Below are positions 47,236-59,002 of a stretch of DNA of 64,000 nt, in pieces. The stretch is from positions 1 to 64,000 of the forward strand of contig NZ_JAHMHG010000001.1 in assembly GCF_018913965.1 (NCBI RefSeq), read 5' to 3'. The first letter of the stretch is position 1, and every line of letters starts with the position of its first letter. The notes under the pieces were generated by a model. The model did no database searches and had not been told where the DNA came from. It saw nothing but the letters and a program-made list of their open reading frames with translations. The stretch comes from Mycoplasma sp. CSL7491-lung (GTDB taxonomy: Bacteria > Bacillota_I > Bacilli_A > Mycoplasmatales > Metamycoplasmataceae). The translations under genes were made by a program, and so were the position numbers.

Positions 47236-47982
47236 ATGATTCAAATTTTAAAAGAAAATGAAATAAAAAAAATTACTAAAAGTTGTCAAATCTTGGCAGA
47301 AGTAAAACAAATACTTTGAGACTTCATAAGACCAGGGGTTTCTTTAGAAGAGATTGATCAATTAGCTTGTAAAGAAATTAAAAAAAGGGGAGCAAATTTA
47401 TCTTTTAAAGGATTATATGGTTTTCCCGCTACAGCTTGTATATCTGTAAATGAAGAATTGATCCATGGTATTCCTTCCAAAAGAATCGTAAAAGATGGAG
47501 ATTTAGTTAGCGTTGATCTCGGATGTGTTTGAGAAGGTTACCATAGCGATAGTGCTTTCACAAAAGGTGTTGGCAAAATATCAGAAATAGACCAAAAATT
47601 AATTAATGTAGCTAAAGGTGCTTTTGAAGCGGGTGTCGCAGCTATTAAACCAGGGGCACGTGTAGGAGATATATCTTATGCAATTGGACGTTACATTAGA
47701 AAAAATAAATTATATACACCATCCGAATTTTGTGGTCATGGTATTGGTAAAAAATTACACCAAGATCCAGATGTTTTTAATTCGGGACATGCAGGTACAG
47801 GTCCATTATTAAAAGATGGAATGGTTATTTGCATTGAACCTATGATAACTCAATCAAAAAATATTTATATTAAAAATGATGGGTGAACAGTTGTTAGTGA
47901 AGATGGTACTAATACAGCTCATTATGAACATACTGTTTTAATTAAAAACGGAAAAGGTGTTATTCTTACGAAAGGAATTTAA
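47236..47982 (+). CDS. map: Methionine aminopeptidase, type I
   Basis: The 248-residue dimetal enzyme removes initiator Met. Metal-binding residues appear in order: [12 protein letters not shown] (substrate His), [15 protein letters not shown] (two Asp), [12 protein letters not shown] (His), CIEPMIT (Glu) and YEHTVLI (Glu). The frame contains Trp codons as TGA. It has its own AAGGAG and directly precedes infA with one base between stop and start. Confidence 0.96.
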
Positions 47983-47983
47983 T

Positions 47984-48199
47984 TTGGCTAAAGACGGATT
48001 AAAAATAAAAGCTGTTGTAAAAGAAGCTCATACAACAGATTTATATACTGTTGAACTTGAAAATGGTTTAACAATTAAAGCTCACATTTCTGGAAAAATG
48101 AGAGTTAATCATATTAGAATTTTACCAGGTGATACAGTTGATGTTGAAATGAGTCCTTACGACTTAACTCAAGGTCGCATTGTGTATCGTCATAAATAA
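47984..48199 (+). CDS. infA: Translation initiation factor IF-1
   Basis: The 71-residue OB-fold factor reads from TTG at 47984, giving (M)[14 protein letters not shown]; an in-frame ATG 27 bases upstream lies in the map gene and would add a non-conserved extension. [28 protein letters not shown] is the typical core, given here only in part. The map-infA-rpmJ-rpsM order is conserved in Firmicutes. Confidence 0.93.
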   Translation: MAKDGLKIKAVVKEAHTTDLYTVELENGLTIKAHISGKMRVNHIRILPGDTVDVEMSPYDLTQGRIVYRHK

Positions 48200-48216
48200 A
48201 ATCGAGGAGATACAAA

Positions 48217-48330
48217 ATGAAAGTTAGAGCAAGTGTTAAAAAAATCTGTAAAGATTGTAAAATTATCAAACGTAGAGGAATTAACCGTGTAATTTGTGTT
48301 CAACCAAAACACAAACAAAGACAAGGTTAA
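48217..48330 (+). CDS. rpmJ: 50S ribosomal protein L36
   Basis: This is a 37-residue ribosomal protein of the zinc-ribbon type: [16 protein letters not shown], then [13 protein letters not shown]. The CxxC, Cys and His ligands are all kept. GAGGAG precedes the ATG. Confidence 0.97.
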   Translation: MKVRASVKKICKDCKIIKRRGINRVICVQPKHKQRQG

Positions 48331-48349
48331 TATTTAAGAAAGGGAAAAT

Positions 48350-48718
48350 ATGGCTAGAATTTTAAACGTTGAAATTCCTAATGATAAACGTGTTGTTATA
48401 TCACTTACATACATATATGGAATTGGTAAATCAACAGCACAAGAAATTTGTGCACAAGCAGGAATTGATGAAAACGCAAGAGTAAAAGACTTACATGAAG
48501 ATCAATTATCTAAAATTCGTGAAATCGCTAAAAATTATGTAACAGAAGGTGATTTACGTAGAGAAGTAACATTAAACATAAAACGTTTAATGGAAATTAA
48601 AAGCTACCGTGGTATAAGACACCGTAAAGGTTTACCAGTACGTGGACAATCTACACAAAAAAATGCACGTACACGTAAAGGTCCAAGAAAAACAGTAGCA
48701 GGAAAGAAAGGTAAATAA
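48350..48718 (+). CDS. rpsM: 30S ribosomal protein S13
   Basis: The 122-residue head protein of the small subunit shows [20 protein letters not shown], the YGIGKSTA helix-turn and the C-terminal [14 protein letters not shown] with basic tail. AAAGGGAA gives the RBS. It sits between rpmJ and rpsK as in other Firmicutes. Confidence 0.98.
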   Translation: MARILNVEIPNDKRVVISLTYIYGIGKSTAQEICAQAGIDENARVKDLHEDQLSKIREIAKNYVTEGDLRREVTLNIKRLMEIKSYRGIRHRKGLPVRGQSTQKNARTRKGPRKTVAGKKGK

Positions 48719-48720
48719 TA

Positions 48721-49110
48721 ATGGCTCGTAAAACTAAAAAGAAAAATATTGTTAGTGGTGTAGCACACATTCATTCTACAAACCAAAATACCATTGTTAC
48801 ATTTGCTGATGAAAATGGTAATGTTATTGCTTGATCTTCTGCAGGAAGCATCGGTTACAAAGGAACTAAGAAAAAGACTCCTTATGCTGCTGGTTTAGCA
48901 GCTCAAGCAGCAGCTGAAGCTGCTAAAGAACACGGAATTAAAACAGTTAAAGTTGAATTGAAAGGTTTAGGTGCTGGTAAAGATGCAGCTAGAAAACAAA
49001 TCGAAGTTGCAGGAATTACAGTTACTGAAGTTAAAGATGTAACACCAGTTCCACACAACGGTACAAGACCACCAAAAAGAATTTTAAAACGTGAACGTGC
49101 AAAAAAATAA
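48721..49110 (+). CDS. rpsK: 30S ribosomal protein S11
   Basis: The 129-residue platform protein shows the [20 protein letters not shown] start of the fold, the [18 protein letters not shown] segment and the C-terminal [15 protein letters not shown]. It follows rpsM by two bases, so translation is coupled. One TGA encodes Trp. Confidence 0.98.
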
Positions 49111-49145
49111 TTTAAACCAAGTTTAAGAGGAAAGGAAATCTAAAT

Positions 49146-50156
49146 ATGGAAAAAATGAAACCATTATCATATAGAAAAAAACCAGAATTTAGAGTTGTTT
49201 CAGACAATGAAGTAACATTTATATTAGAAGGTTTAGAAAGAGGATTTGGTAAAACTTTAGGTGTAGCACTTAGAAGAATGATTATATCAAGTATGCCTAC
49301 TTTAGCACCTTTTAGCGTACGAATAGAGGGTGCTGAGTTTCATTACAAAGCACTTAAAGATGTTACTGAAGACGTTCTATCATTAATAATGAACCTAAGA
49401 GAAGTTAATTTTACATATTCCCCATCATATGTTGCTGATGATGAAATTGTTAAGGTTAAACTTAAATCAAATGAAATTGGACAAATCACTGCTAAATCAA
49501 TGGAAGTAAGCAACCCTGGTGTTCAAATTATCAACCCAAATCAATACATCGCTACAGTTAATTCACCTGATGCATTAAATCTTGAATTGTTTCTTCGTGT
49601 AGGACGTGGGTTTATGTCTGAAGAAGAAAATAAAAATTACATCAATGATAAAGATTTAAAATCAAAATTAGAAACAGATATTAAACGTGCTGAATTTTTA
49701 GCAGTTGATTCTAATTTTGCTCCAATTAAGGCTGTAACATGAGATGTTAAAGAATTAAACTCTGATTCAACTAAAATTGAAGAAGCTTTAGAATTTAAAG
49801 TTGTTACAAATGGTTCAATTACTGCAAAAGAAGCTATAAAATATGCTTCAGAAATGTTAATTGGATTATTTAGAGTTATTGGTGGTGTTGAAAATATGGA
49901 AGATGTTCAAATTTTCGAAGAACCAAAAGTTGAAGAACCACAACAAATTGAGGATGATTTAGATATTACACAACTTGGTTTATCTGTTCGTTCTCTAAAT
50001 GCACTTAAGAAAAGTGGTAAGAAAAAACTTAGTCAAGTTGCTGAAATGAGATTTGAAGAACTTGAAGGAATTAAGAACTTAGGTAAGAAATCTGTACAAG
50101 AAATTATTGAAAAACTTGAAGAACATGGTTTACAATTAAAAGAGGGAGAAGAATAA
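49146..50156 (+). CDS. rpoA: RNA polymerase alpha subunit
   Basis: The 336-residue subunit nucleates RNA polymerase assembly. The N-terminal domain has LERGFGKTLGVALRRM and the C-terminal domain LGLSVRSLNALKKSGKKKL, the helix-hairpin-helix that binds DNA and regulators. One TGA at 49740-49742 is Trp. AGGAAAGG gives the RBS. It is coupled to rplQ one base downstream. Confidence 0.98.
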
Positions 50157-50157
50157 T

Positions 50158-50526
50158 ATGGCTAATCCAAAACAAATTTATTCACGTAATACAAAATGAA
50201 GAAATGGTGTGATGCGTTCACTTACAAGTGAATTATTCGCAAACGGTCACTTAACAACAACTTTAACAAGAGCTAAAGAATTAAGAAAACATGCTGAAAA
50301 AATGATTACTAAAGCAAAAAACCCTACATTAGCTAATGTCCGTGTAATTACAAGTTATGTAAGACCTATTACTGTTAAAAATTCAGACAAAAAAGTTTAC
50401 AAACATTTAATTGACACTATTGCACCAAAATACAAGGAAAGACAAGGTGGTTATACAAGAATTATTAAATTACCTAAACGTCTTGGTGACAATACAAGAA
50501 TGGCAATTATTGAACTTGTTGATTAA
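50158..50526 (+). CDS. rplQ: 50S ribosomal protein L17
   Basis: The 122-residue protein lines the exit tunnel region. MANPKQIYSRNTKWRNGVMR, the TRAKELRKHAEKMIT helix and GGYTRIIKLPKRLGDN are typical. It is last in the cluster, followed by a terminator. Confidence 0.97.
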
Positions 50527-50541
50527 TTCAAATAATAATTA

Positions 50542-50572
50542 AATATTCGGATTGTTCCGAATATTTTTTATT
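50542..50572 (+). terminator. Terminator of the secY-rplQ cluster
   Basis: Stem AATATTCGGA / TCCGAATATT with loop TTGT and a T run. Confidence 0.85.
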
Positions 50573-50603
50573 TCAAATACTAAAATAACAAGTTTTATTT
50601 TGT

Positions 50604-50616
50604 TATAATAAATAAA
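50604..50616 (+). promoter_or_regulatory. -10 box placed for a leaderless transcript
   Basis: TATAAT at 50604-50609 is only six bases from the ATG at 50616, and no Shine-Dalgarno lies between. Transcription would start at or next to the A of the ATG. Confidence 0.6.
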
Positions 50617-51344
50617 TGAATTTTAATGAAAATAATAAGAGTGTTTTTGAAGATGATCAAACAGTAGTTAGATATGCTAAATCAAATTCTTCAATAGGTC
50701 TTTGAAAATCTGAAGAATTTATTTTTGATAAGTATTTCAAAAATAAAAACTTCAAATTACTTGACATAGGTTGTGGAACAGGTAGAACAACATTCGGGCT
50801 AATAAAAAAAGGATTTACTAATATTCTTGGTGTTGATATTTCATCTAATATGATTGATACTGCTAAATATTTAGCAAAAAACGATAATATAAATGTTAAT
50901 TTTGAGATAGCAAATGCCTCAAAATTACATTATGCAAATAATTCATTTGAATATGCTCTTTTCTCTTTCAATGGATGACCCGGAATACCTAGTGAAGAAG
51001 GAAGAATAGATGCTATAAACGAAATATATAGAGTTTTAAAATCTGGTGGAATATTTATTTTTTCAACAATTATTAGAAATGAGGATACATACATTAAACC
51101 TAAAGATGAAATAGTACTAAAATGTAGTGAATTTAAAATAAAAAATTATGGTGATCATATTTTTTTAAATGAAAATAATTTATGCGATTTTATGCATTTA
51201 TATTCTTATGAAGAATTAATGCAATTATTAAATAAAACAAAATTTACAATTTTAGAAGTTATTGACAGAGATAAAAATTTTTTAGAAAATTATAAAGTAA
51301 AGGAATTTGCGAATAATACTCATTTTATTATTTTAAAAAAATAA
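50616..51344 (+). CDS. Class I SAM-dependent methyltransferase
   Basis: The 242-residue protein has the Rossmann motif I LLDIGCGTGRTTFGL, an acidic motif II GVDISSNMI, and the post-motif region IYRVLKSGGIFIFST, as in UbiE/Methyltransf_11-type enzymes. The substrate is not evident; small-molecule or lipid methylation are both possible. It starts without an RBS, directly behind a -10 box. Confidence 0.85.
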
Positions 51345-51380
51345 TATAATTAATATATCGATAAAAATAAGGAGAAAAAG

Positions 51381-53753
51381 ATGAAAAATAAGTTATCATT
51401 AATCAAAAAAATTGCAGCTAGTTCATTGTTAATTTCACCAATTTTATTAACAATAAGTTGCGAGCCGATCGATTTTTTATTTGGTAAGAATGATTCAAAA
51501 GAAACTACAAAAACTGACTCTGGAATCGTAATAAAAAACGATGGAACTTCAAATACTTTTGATGCAAATAACGGATTTGATCAAGCTCCAAAAGATACAA
51601 ATAATAATACTGACACCGCAAATGTTTCGAATGATAATACATCTAATAATGATGTTATTTCTGAAAACGACAACCAAAATAAACCAATAGACGAAATACC
51701 AACAGATTTGAGTGATGATTCTGATAATCACAAAATAAATGAGGAAAATTCAAAGAACGAGCAAAAAGATAATAAAGAAAATGAACCTTCAACTAGAAAG
51801 CTTATCGATATTAATTTATTCCCTATTTTAAAAAATGAAGCATCATATGGAGATTCACTTTCTAGTGAAGAATTATATAACGATTTGGTTAAATTAAATG
51901 ATACCTCTATTGATAGCTTGGATGATATAAAGGAAATGAAGACAAATGATGGACGTTTTTACTACGAATATCAAGATCCTTATACAAAAATATTTTTTAG
52001 AGATTTTTCATATTATACAAATCAAAATGATCATAGATATTTACTAGGAAAAAGCGGAATAGTTAAATTAGCCCAAGAGTTTAAGAGAAAAATACCATTT
52101 GGTACAGAAGTTTTTGATCTTGATGGTATTAACATCAATGATTTTAAAATCATTGGTAAAAACGCAAACGGACTTTATATACCTTCTACAAAAACCATTT
52201 ATATTAATGGATCTATTTTAAGCGAACAATCTTTTAACGAATATCAAAGAATAGGCGGAATTATGCCTACTGTTTTCCATGAGTATATTCATCATTGAGC
52301 TACATCATATGCTGAAACAGGTTTGCTTAGTGATCCTGAGATTGAAGTTACAAGCACAACCGATGATATCGATGATAAAAAAAGAATTGATATTTATTAT
52401 GATCCTAATTCAAATTCTAAAGATAATCATACCCATGGTTCAAGACAATATTGAAATGCATTTTTTACAAATAAATTTTACAACTTATTAAACTATGATG
52501 TAGACAAAAAAGGTTTTATAGATTATGAAACTTTATCTCTATTTGGTGGTCCTGATTTAGCTCTTAGAACAGAATTAAGTTTTATGTATAGAAAACTTTC
52601 TGCAAACGATTTATGAAATATTTCTAATTCGAAAACAGGTCCACAATATCTTAAAAATCCAGAAAATTATGTTAATTTATCATACTCTCCAAGCGAATCT
52701 TTTAAATTAGATTATTCTAAAATTAAATATTATTATTCATTGACCGAACTTTTACCTAGAGAATATTTAAAATTTGCTTATGAATCGTACTTTAATATGA
52801 ATCATGTAAACGAAGCATATGAAAATAGATTTACAAATAAATCAAGTATTGGTTGATTTGGTCTTCATTCTTACAAAGAAGATAATAAGGATAAAACTTT
52901 AATTTTTTCACCTTCAGCAAATGCTGATGATTGAAGTAAAGTGTTTTTGAATAATTTTGATTCCTTTAGAAGACAATACATGTTTCAAGATGGTAAAATA
53001 GACCCTAATACTGGCGAGCCAAGATTAAGTGCTATAATGTATCCTACTTCGGTTTTTGATATTTCAACTTTTAAATATACCGAAAAAACAGGAGTTAATT
53101 ATAACGGAAGATATCTTATTGGTCAATTACCTGAATATAAAACTAAAAGTAGGTCAGAAGATTTTTATAAATTATTTTTAAAAACAATGGGTTATGGTAA
53201 AACAATTTCTCAAATTTATTTCGATAATGATTTTGAATGAGTTGGTTCTAATGGAGTTTCAATTGATGAAGCAAAAGCAAAAACAATAAAATTTACTGGA
53301 TTTTTAGATAACAAAAATGTTAGTGGTATAGTACTTAAAGATTCTAATAATCAAATTTACAAAACAATCGGTATTGAATATTATGATTTATTCAATTTCT
53401 TTGGTCATAAGGATTTTGATCAAGGAGCAACATTGATAGATCCAAATACTAACAAAAATACCAAAGATAGAGAAAATCAAATAGCAAATCGTTTATATCC
53501 AGAAAATAAAAATTATTTTCAATATATAACAAAAGAGTTTGTCAATATTAAAAATAATTCTCTAATTTATTTATGAACTGATTTAAATAAAAACGGTATC
53601 GTAGAAGAAGATGAATTGAATAGCGAACAAATAACATTACCAGAACAAAGATGAGTATCATCACAAAGATCTAGTACAACAAACACTTCATTATCTAAAT
53701 ATAAAGTGATAAAAGATGAAAATAACAGAACAAAAATAGAGGAATACACTTAA
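51381..53753 (+). CDS. Zinc metalloprotease lipoprotein with EF-hand loop
   Basis: The 790-residue surface lipoprotein has signal MKNKLSLIKKIAASSLL and lipobox LTISC (Cys about residue 27). A low-complexity Asn/Asp linker runs to about residue 130. The zincin motif H300-E-Y-I-H304 lies in TVFHEYIHHWA, so zinc proteolysis is likely. A canonical EF-hand calcium loop lies at 734-745 (DLNKNGIVEEDE: Asp734, Asn736, Asn738, Gly739, Glu745), and a weaker one at 373-384 (DVDKKGFIDYET). It resembles a family of mycoplasma lipoprotein metalloproteases (I believe named after MYPU_1760). The frame is intact with many TGA Trp. The stop overlaps the next ATG (TAATG), coupling it to a DUF402 gene. AAGGAG precedes the ATG. 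Confidence 0.83.
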
Positions 53754-54403
53754 TGAAATGAGACTTTAGTAAAATCCAAATTGGACAAATGGTTAATATT
53801 CAAGCATATAAACATAACGGAAAATTATATCGTCAGTGATCTAATGCTAAAATAATTTTTCATAATAAAAGGCATATAGTTCTTTCGTTAAAGGGAACTA
53901 GGGTTGTAGAGACTTCTAAAAATTATAAGGGTTGAAAATACAAGGAAGACGCCATTTGGTTCTTTCCTAAAGAAAGTTTATATAACACTATTGTATTAAT
54001 CAAAAGAAAATTAGGCTATTCATATTATACAAATTTAGCTTCAAGACCCATTTTTGAAGATAATACAATTAAATTTATCGATTATGATTTAGATATTAAA
54101 AGTTATCCTAATAGAGATTTACAAATTGTGGATAAAGAAGAGTTTAAAGAAAATTCTAAGTTATATAATTATCCAGAACAATTAAAAAAAGATATTTATA
54201 ATGAATTAACCGAAGTAATTAATTTATATAATAAGGATGAATATTTTTTTAACGAAGGGATTATTGCATATTATTTAGAATTAATGTTAAAAGATAAATT
54301 AATTGATTTAAAAACATATAATATATATACCAAAAAATATAAAAATAGTTATAGTGAAGAAACAGAAATGTTTAACAAATTAAATAAATATTTAAAATAT
54401 TAG
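53753..54403 (+). CDS. DUF402 family protein
   Basis: The 216-residue cytosolic protein has an N-terminal beta-barrel (GQMVNIQAYKHNGKLYRQW, then AIWFFPKESLYNTIVLI and FIDYDLDIKSYPN) and a helical C-terminus, as in the DUF402/FomD-like fold. Characterised relatives are metal-dependent nucleoside di/triphosphate phosphatases. YDLDIKSYPN supplies the acidic metal-binding residues; VDKEEF is the usual next motif. It is translationally coupled to the metalloprotease lipoprotein, though no functional link is known. Confidence 0.82.
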
Positions 54404-54431
54404 TTAACACTTTTGGTGTTAACTTATTTTT
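54402..54431. terminator. Bidirectional terminator, DUF402 gene and recO
   Basis: Stem AGTTAACAC / GTGTTAACT with loop TTTTG followed by TATTTTT, between convergent genes. Confidence 0.8.
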
Positions 54432-55101
54432 ATATAATGTGTCCTGATTCTTTGATTAAAACATAAAATTCTGATCTGATTTTTCTGTCTAAATTATAAT
54501 CTGCAATTTGTAAGTATTTGTCAAAATTATGAAATAAAGATCAATAAGCATTAAGTTCCAAATTAGTTTTTATATAGATATGACCGTGTTTATTACAAAT
54601 AAAACCGCCTTCTGATGCTTGAAAATCAATTAAATTTTTCCTTGAACCACAAATTCTACATTTATTAAAAATTGGAACAATACCAAAATAAACGGTACTT
54701 TGAACGTAGATAAAAGTAACGAATTTATTGGAGTTTTCAACGTTAAATTTGTCAAAATAATCCTTGTATGAATCAAATAAATGATTCGGAAAATTAAAGT
54801 TTAAAAATATATTTTTTATTCTTAAAAATGAACTATTTTTTTTCTTGTTTGTTATGTCAAAAAAATGAGTAATTGTCACTTTTTTTAGACGGCCAATTTT
54901 ATCTTTTAATCGACTTGGAAAATATTCAATTTCTACAATTGAACCTGGTATTAAATTAGCTCTATTTTTTGAAGAAATTTTATTTAGGCCTTGAGCAAAA
55001 AGTCTTAACATACCTTTGCGTGTAAAAAATGAAACTATAAATCCATTTTCTTCTATTTGTTTCACTTCTAAAACTATTCCAAATTTAATGCTAATAGGCA
55101 T
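54430..55101 (-). CDS. recO: DNA repair protein RecO
   Basis: The 223-residue protein has an N-terminal OB fold (VLEVKQIEENGFIVSFFTRKG, split here by family gaps; LFAQGLNK) and a C-terminal part with a zinc site CRICGS and CNKHGH. RecO helps load RecA on single-stranded DNA. One TGA (54538-54540) is Trp. It is a single gene with AAGGAG upstream. Confidence 0.87.
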
Positions 55102-55225
55102 AAAAACTCCTTTTTACATTAATATTTTACTAGAATTAAATTTTACTAAAAAACTAATAATGTTGTAAAATATAACTAATACTTAAATAAGTACTTATTT
55201 TTATATACTAGAATAGAGGTTTTAA

Positions 55226-55540
55226 GTGAAAATAAAACAAGCAAGCGAATTATTTTTTAAAATAATCACTTCAATTCCTGGTATTCATGCAATTCATGAA
55301 TTATCAAATGATGAAAGAATTACAAAAGATATTGACGATGATAATGTAGAACTAATCGACCGTATTTTTGCTTATGAAAGTACTCCAAATGTTTTTAATT
55401 TTAAGTTAGCTATAACTATTTTAGAAGGTGTAAATGTTAACTCATTAAATACTGATTTGTATAAAAGAGTACAAAGGACTTTTAAAAAAAATAAAATCTC
55501 GTTAGATAAATTAATAATAATAGTTAAAGGAGTTAAATAA
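55226..55540 (+). CDS. Asp23/YloU-like small protein
   Basis: The 104-residue protein begins with GTG at 55226 behind GAGGT. The early GIHAIHELSND and the later alternating strand/helix pattern are compatible with the Asp23 family, and the place directly before the DAK2-domain gene mirrors yloU-yloV in Bacillus. Function in mycoplasmas is unknown. Its stop overlaps the next start by one base. Confidence 0.65.
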   Translation: MKIKQASELFFKIITSIPGIHAIHELSNDERITKDIDDDNVELIDRIFAYESTPNVFNFKLAITILEGVNVNSLNTDLYKRVQRTFKKNKISLDKLIIIVKGVK

Positions 55541-57189
55541 TGAGTAAAAAAACAATTAATTTAACCGGATATGAATTTGCGCAGGCTATCATTTCAGGTG
55601 CAACTGCACTCCAAAATGCAAAAAATCAAATTGATGCTATGAATGTTTTTCCTGTTCCTGATGGAGATACCGGGACTAATATGTCTTCAACTGCTTACGG
55701 TGCAATCGAACTTTTAAATTCATATGATAAAAATATTGACATCGCAACTGTTACTAAGGAATTAGCTCATAGCATGTTATTTGCAGCAAGAGGTAATTCT
55801 GGTGTAATTTTAAGTCAAATTTTTAAAGGATTTGCAGAAGCTTGTAAAAATAAAAAAACATTAAATTTAGACTCATTATTAAAAGCTTTTAGAGGTGCAA
55901 CGGAAGCTGCATATAAATCGGTTTTTAAACCTGTTGAAGGTACAATGCTTACTGTTATCAGGGAAACAACAGAAGATTTAGAAAGAGAGTTTTATCGTTT
56001 TGATAGTAGTAGAGTTACAATTAATGAATTTTGATCAAAACTTTTAAAATTTATGCGCGAAAGTTGTGACGAAACTCCTAATAAACTTAAGACCTTACGT
56101 GAAGTTGGAGTAACTGATAGTGGTGGAGAAGGTTTGTTTAAAATATTCTGAGGGGTAAATGAATATTTTAATGGTAGACCAGTTAAATTAGAAGAAAATG
56201 AAAATGTAAATGTTTTTTTAAGTAGCGAAGAAGTTTACAACGGTGAATTTGGTTATTGCACAGAGGTTTTAGTTGATTTGGATAAACCAAAAGATTTTGA
56301 TAAAGAGTCTTTTACAAAGAAACTTGAAATGATAGCTAATTCTTTAGTAGTTGTAAATGATGATAATATTTTGAAGGTTCATGGTCATACTGTTAAACCT
56401 GGAGATATGCTTAATTTTGTTCAAGAATTTGGTGAATTTATTAAAATAAAATCAGAAAATATGACACTTCAAGCGAATGGTTCTAGAGAAAATGCTAAGG
56501 TGATAAAAAGTAATTTAGAAAATTCTAAAAGAAATTTATGTGGAGTTGTCTCATGCAATTTAGGTTCAGGAATCATTCAGAGAATGAAAGATTTGGGTAC
56601 TGATTTTGTTGTGGAATCAGGACAAACCCAAAATCCTTCTGCTCAAGATTTAATTAACGCTATTAATTCGGTTAATGCTGATACAGTGTTTATTTTGCCT
56701 AATAATTCAAATGTTATTTTAGTTGCTCAACAAGCCGCTCAAGTTGTTCGTGATAAAAACATTATAGTTATACCAACAAAAACACAAATTCAGGGTTTGA
56801 GTGCCATTTTAAATTTCAACCCAGAAACAAGCGCTGAAGATAATAAAGAATTAATGGAAGAATCGATTGAATTGGTTTCAACAGGGGAAATAACAAAAGC
56901 AGTTAGAAACACTAAGATAAATGGTATAAAAGTTAAAGTAGATGATTATTTAACAATATTAAATGGTAGAATTGTAAATTCTAGCAAAAACATAACAAAT
57001 TCATTAAGAGATTTAGTGTCTAGAATGATTCAAGATGATAGTCAACTTGTAAGTATTTATTACGGAGAAGACGGTAATATTAATGAAGCTAATGAATTAA
57101 GTAATTATATTGAGTCTAATTATGAAGTTGAAGTTCAAGTTATTGATGGTAGCCAACCTAATTATTCTTATTTAATAGGAGTCGAATAG
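55540..57189 (+). CDS. fakA: DAK2-domain fatty-acid kinase FakA-like protein
   Basis: The 549-residue protein has an N-terminal DAK2 (DhaL) ATP-binding domain with MNVFPVPDGDTGTNM and ARGNSGVILSQIFKG, and a C-terminal region (VSCNLGSGIIQRMKDLGTD, LPNNSNVILVAQQAA) as in FakA. FakA phosphorylates fatty acids delivered by FakB to give acyl phosphates, the substrate line used with PlsX, encoded next. TGA at about 56032 and 56149 is Trp. It belongs to the chain Asp23-like, fakA, plsX, rnc, smc. Confidence 0.9.
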
Positions 57190-57190
57190 C

Positions 57191-58162
57191 ATGGAATTTA
57201 AATACAAAATAGCTTTGGATGCAAATGGATTAGATTTTGGTTCTATTGAAGCTTTAGAAGGTTCAAAAATATTTGTTAAAGATAATCCAGATACTGAAAT
57301 ACACTTGGTCGGTGATTTTAAAAACATAGATATTAGTTTATTACCTAAAAACATCAAAATTTATCAAAATAACATAAAATCAGCTAACCCAAGAGATATA
57401 CGTCAAGTGATGCGTGAAAATATTTCTATTAATGAAGCAATCGATTTAGTTAGAAATAATATTGCTCAAGGTATTATTTCAGGTGGTGATAGTGGTTCTT
57501 ATTTAGCTTCCTTAACTTTCAAGTTGAAAAGACTTGAAAATATTTCTAGACCTGCTTTCATGGGTATGGCTTATTCTATAAGAAATGAAATATTATTAAT
57601 GTTGGATATAGGTGCAAGTTTGGAAGCTAAACCAGAATATTACCTTGAATGAGCAAAATTAGCTAATAGGTTTTATAAAGTTATGTACAAAGTTGAAGAG
57701 CCTAAAATTACTTTATTAAATATAGGTGTTGAAGAATATAAGGGTACTCAAATTTTAAGAGATGCACATGAATTATTAAAAAACGAAAATTTTAATTATA
57801 TTGGATTTTCAGAACCTAGAGAATTATTGCAAGGTAAATATCAAATTGCCTTGACGGACGGTTATGGCGGTAATTTAGTTACTAAAAGTTATGAAGGTGC
57901 ATTGTTAACTTTTAAAGATGCGTTAAAAATTCATGTTCAACGTAGTTTTATTAGCAAAATTGGTGCTTTATTAATGAAAGGAGCATTTAAAAAAGTTGCT
58001 AAAACCTTCGACTATAGAAATATTGCGTCAGCATGAGTTATTGGAGTTAATGCTCCTGCAATTAAAATTCACGGTGCTAGCGATCGAAAAGCCGTTTTAG
58101 TGGCGCTAAACAATATGAAAAATGCATTAGAGTTTGATTTAATGTCTCATTTAAAAGGTTAA
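57191..58162 (+). CDS. plsX: Phosphate acyltransferase PlsX
   Basis: The 323-residue enzyme of phospholipid synthesis makes or uses acyl phosphate. ALDANGLDFGS corresponds to the usual DAMGGD start, with SGGDSGSYLA, MLDIGASLEAKPEYYLEW and ALTDGYGGNLVTKSYEGA as further conserved blocks. Replacement of the classical DxMGGD by DANGLD is a divergence found in this N-terminus. TGA at 57650-57652 and 58034-58036 is Trp. It lies one base after fakA, consistent with a shared lipid route. Confidence 0.93.
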
Positions 58163-58164
58163 AT

Positions 58165-58995
58165 ATGGAAGTTAAAATAGATAAAGTAAAAAACGAGCAA
58201 ATATTAGCTAAATTATTACCTTTTATAAAAGGATTAAAAAACGATTATAATTTAAAAATTTCAGAATCATATGCTAAAAAATTAATTAAATGATTTATCA
58301 AAAATTTTTATTATGTTCCTAATGAAATTCATCATTACATTTTAGCAACTACACATAAATCTTTCGATCCTAAAGATGAAACAAAAAAAACAAATTATGA
58401 GAGATTAGAATTTTTAGGAGATGCTTTTTTACAACTGTACACATCAGATTTAATTTTTAAAAATTTTAAAAATTTAAGTCAAGGAGAATTAACAAGATTG
58501 AGAGCTGACATAGTTAATACTAAAACTTTGGCTAAAGCTTCAGATAAAATGAAATTAATCAACATTTTAAGAACCGGTAATGGTAGAATGGAAGAAGAGG
58601 TTAAGAATTCATTAAAAGTTAAGGCGGATACTTTTGAAGCTATAGTAGGAGCTATTTATATTGATTTAGGAATAGAATTTGCAAGTAATTTTATTTTTGA
58701 ACATTTAATTAAAGAAAATATGGAGCATAAAGTTGTAAATAGTAATGAAAAATTAGTCACAGATGAAAATTTAATGTTTACAACCGAAAAAGATCCTAAA
58801 ACACAATTGCAAGAATATTTCCAAAACATAGATAAAAGAAATATTACTTATGAAACTAGGGAAGAAAATGATAAAATTTTTGTGGCAAAAGCTATAAAAG
58901 ATGGTATTGTTTATGGCGTTGGTTCTGGAAGTTCTAAGAAAAGAGCTGAAACCGAAGCTGCTAGGGATGCTTTAAAAAAGCTATATAAATATTAG
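58165..58995 (+). CDS. rnc: Ribonuclease III
   Basis: The 276-residue double-strand-specific RNase processes rRNA precursors. The catalytic signature NYERLEFLGDAFLQL and KADTFEAIVGAIYIDLG supply the acidic active site, and the C-terminal dsRNA-binding domain runs from DPKTQLQEYFQ to KKRAETEAARDALKKL. The extra N-terminal 60 residues are longer than in Bacillus. The plsX-rnc-smc order is the Firmicutes one. Confidence 0.96.
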
Positions 58996-59002
58996 GAGAA
59001 AA

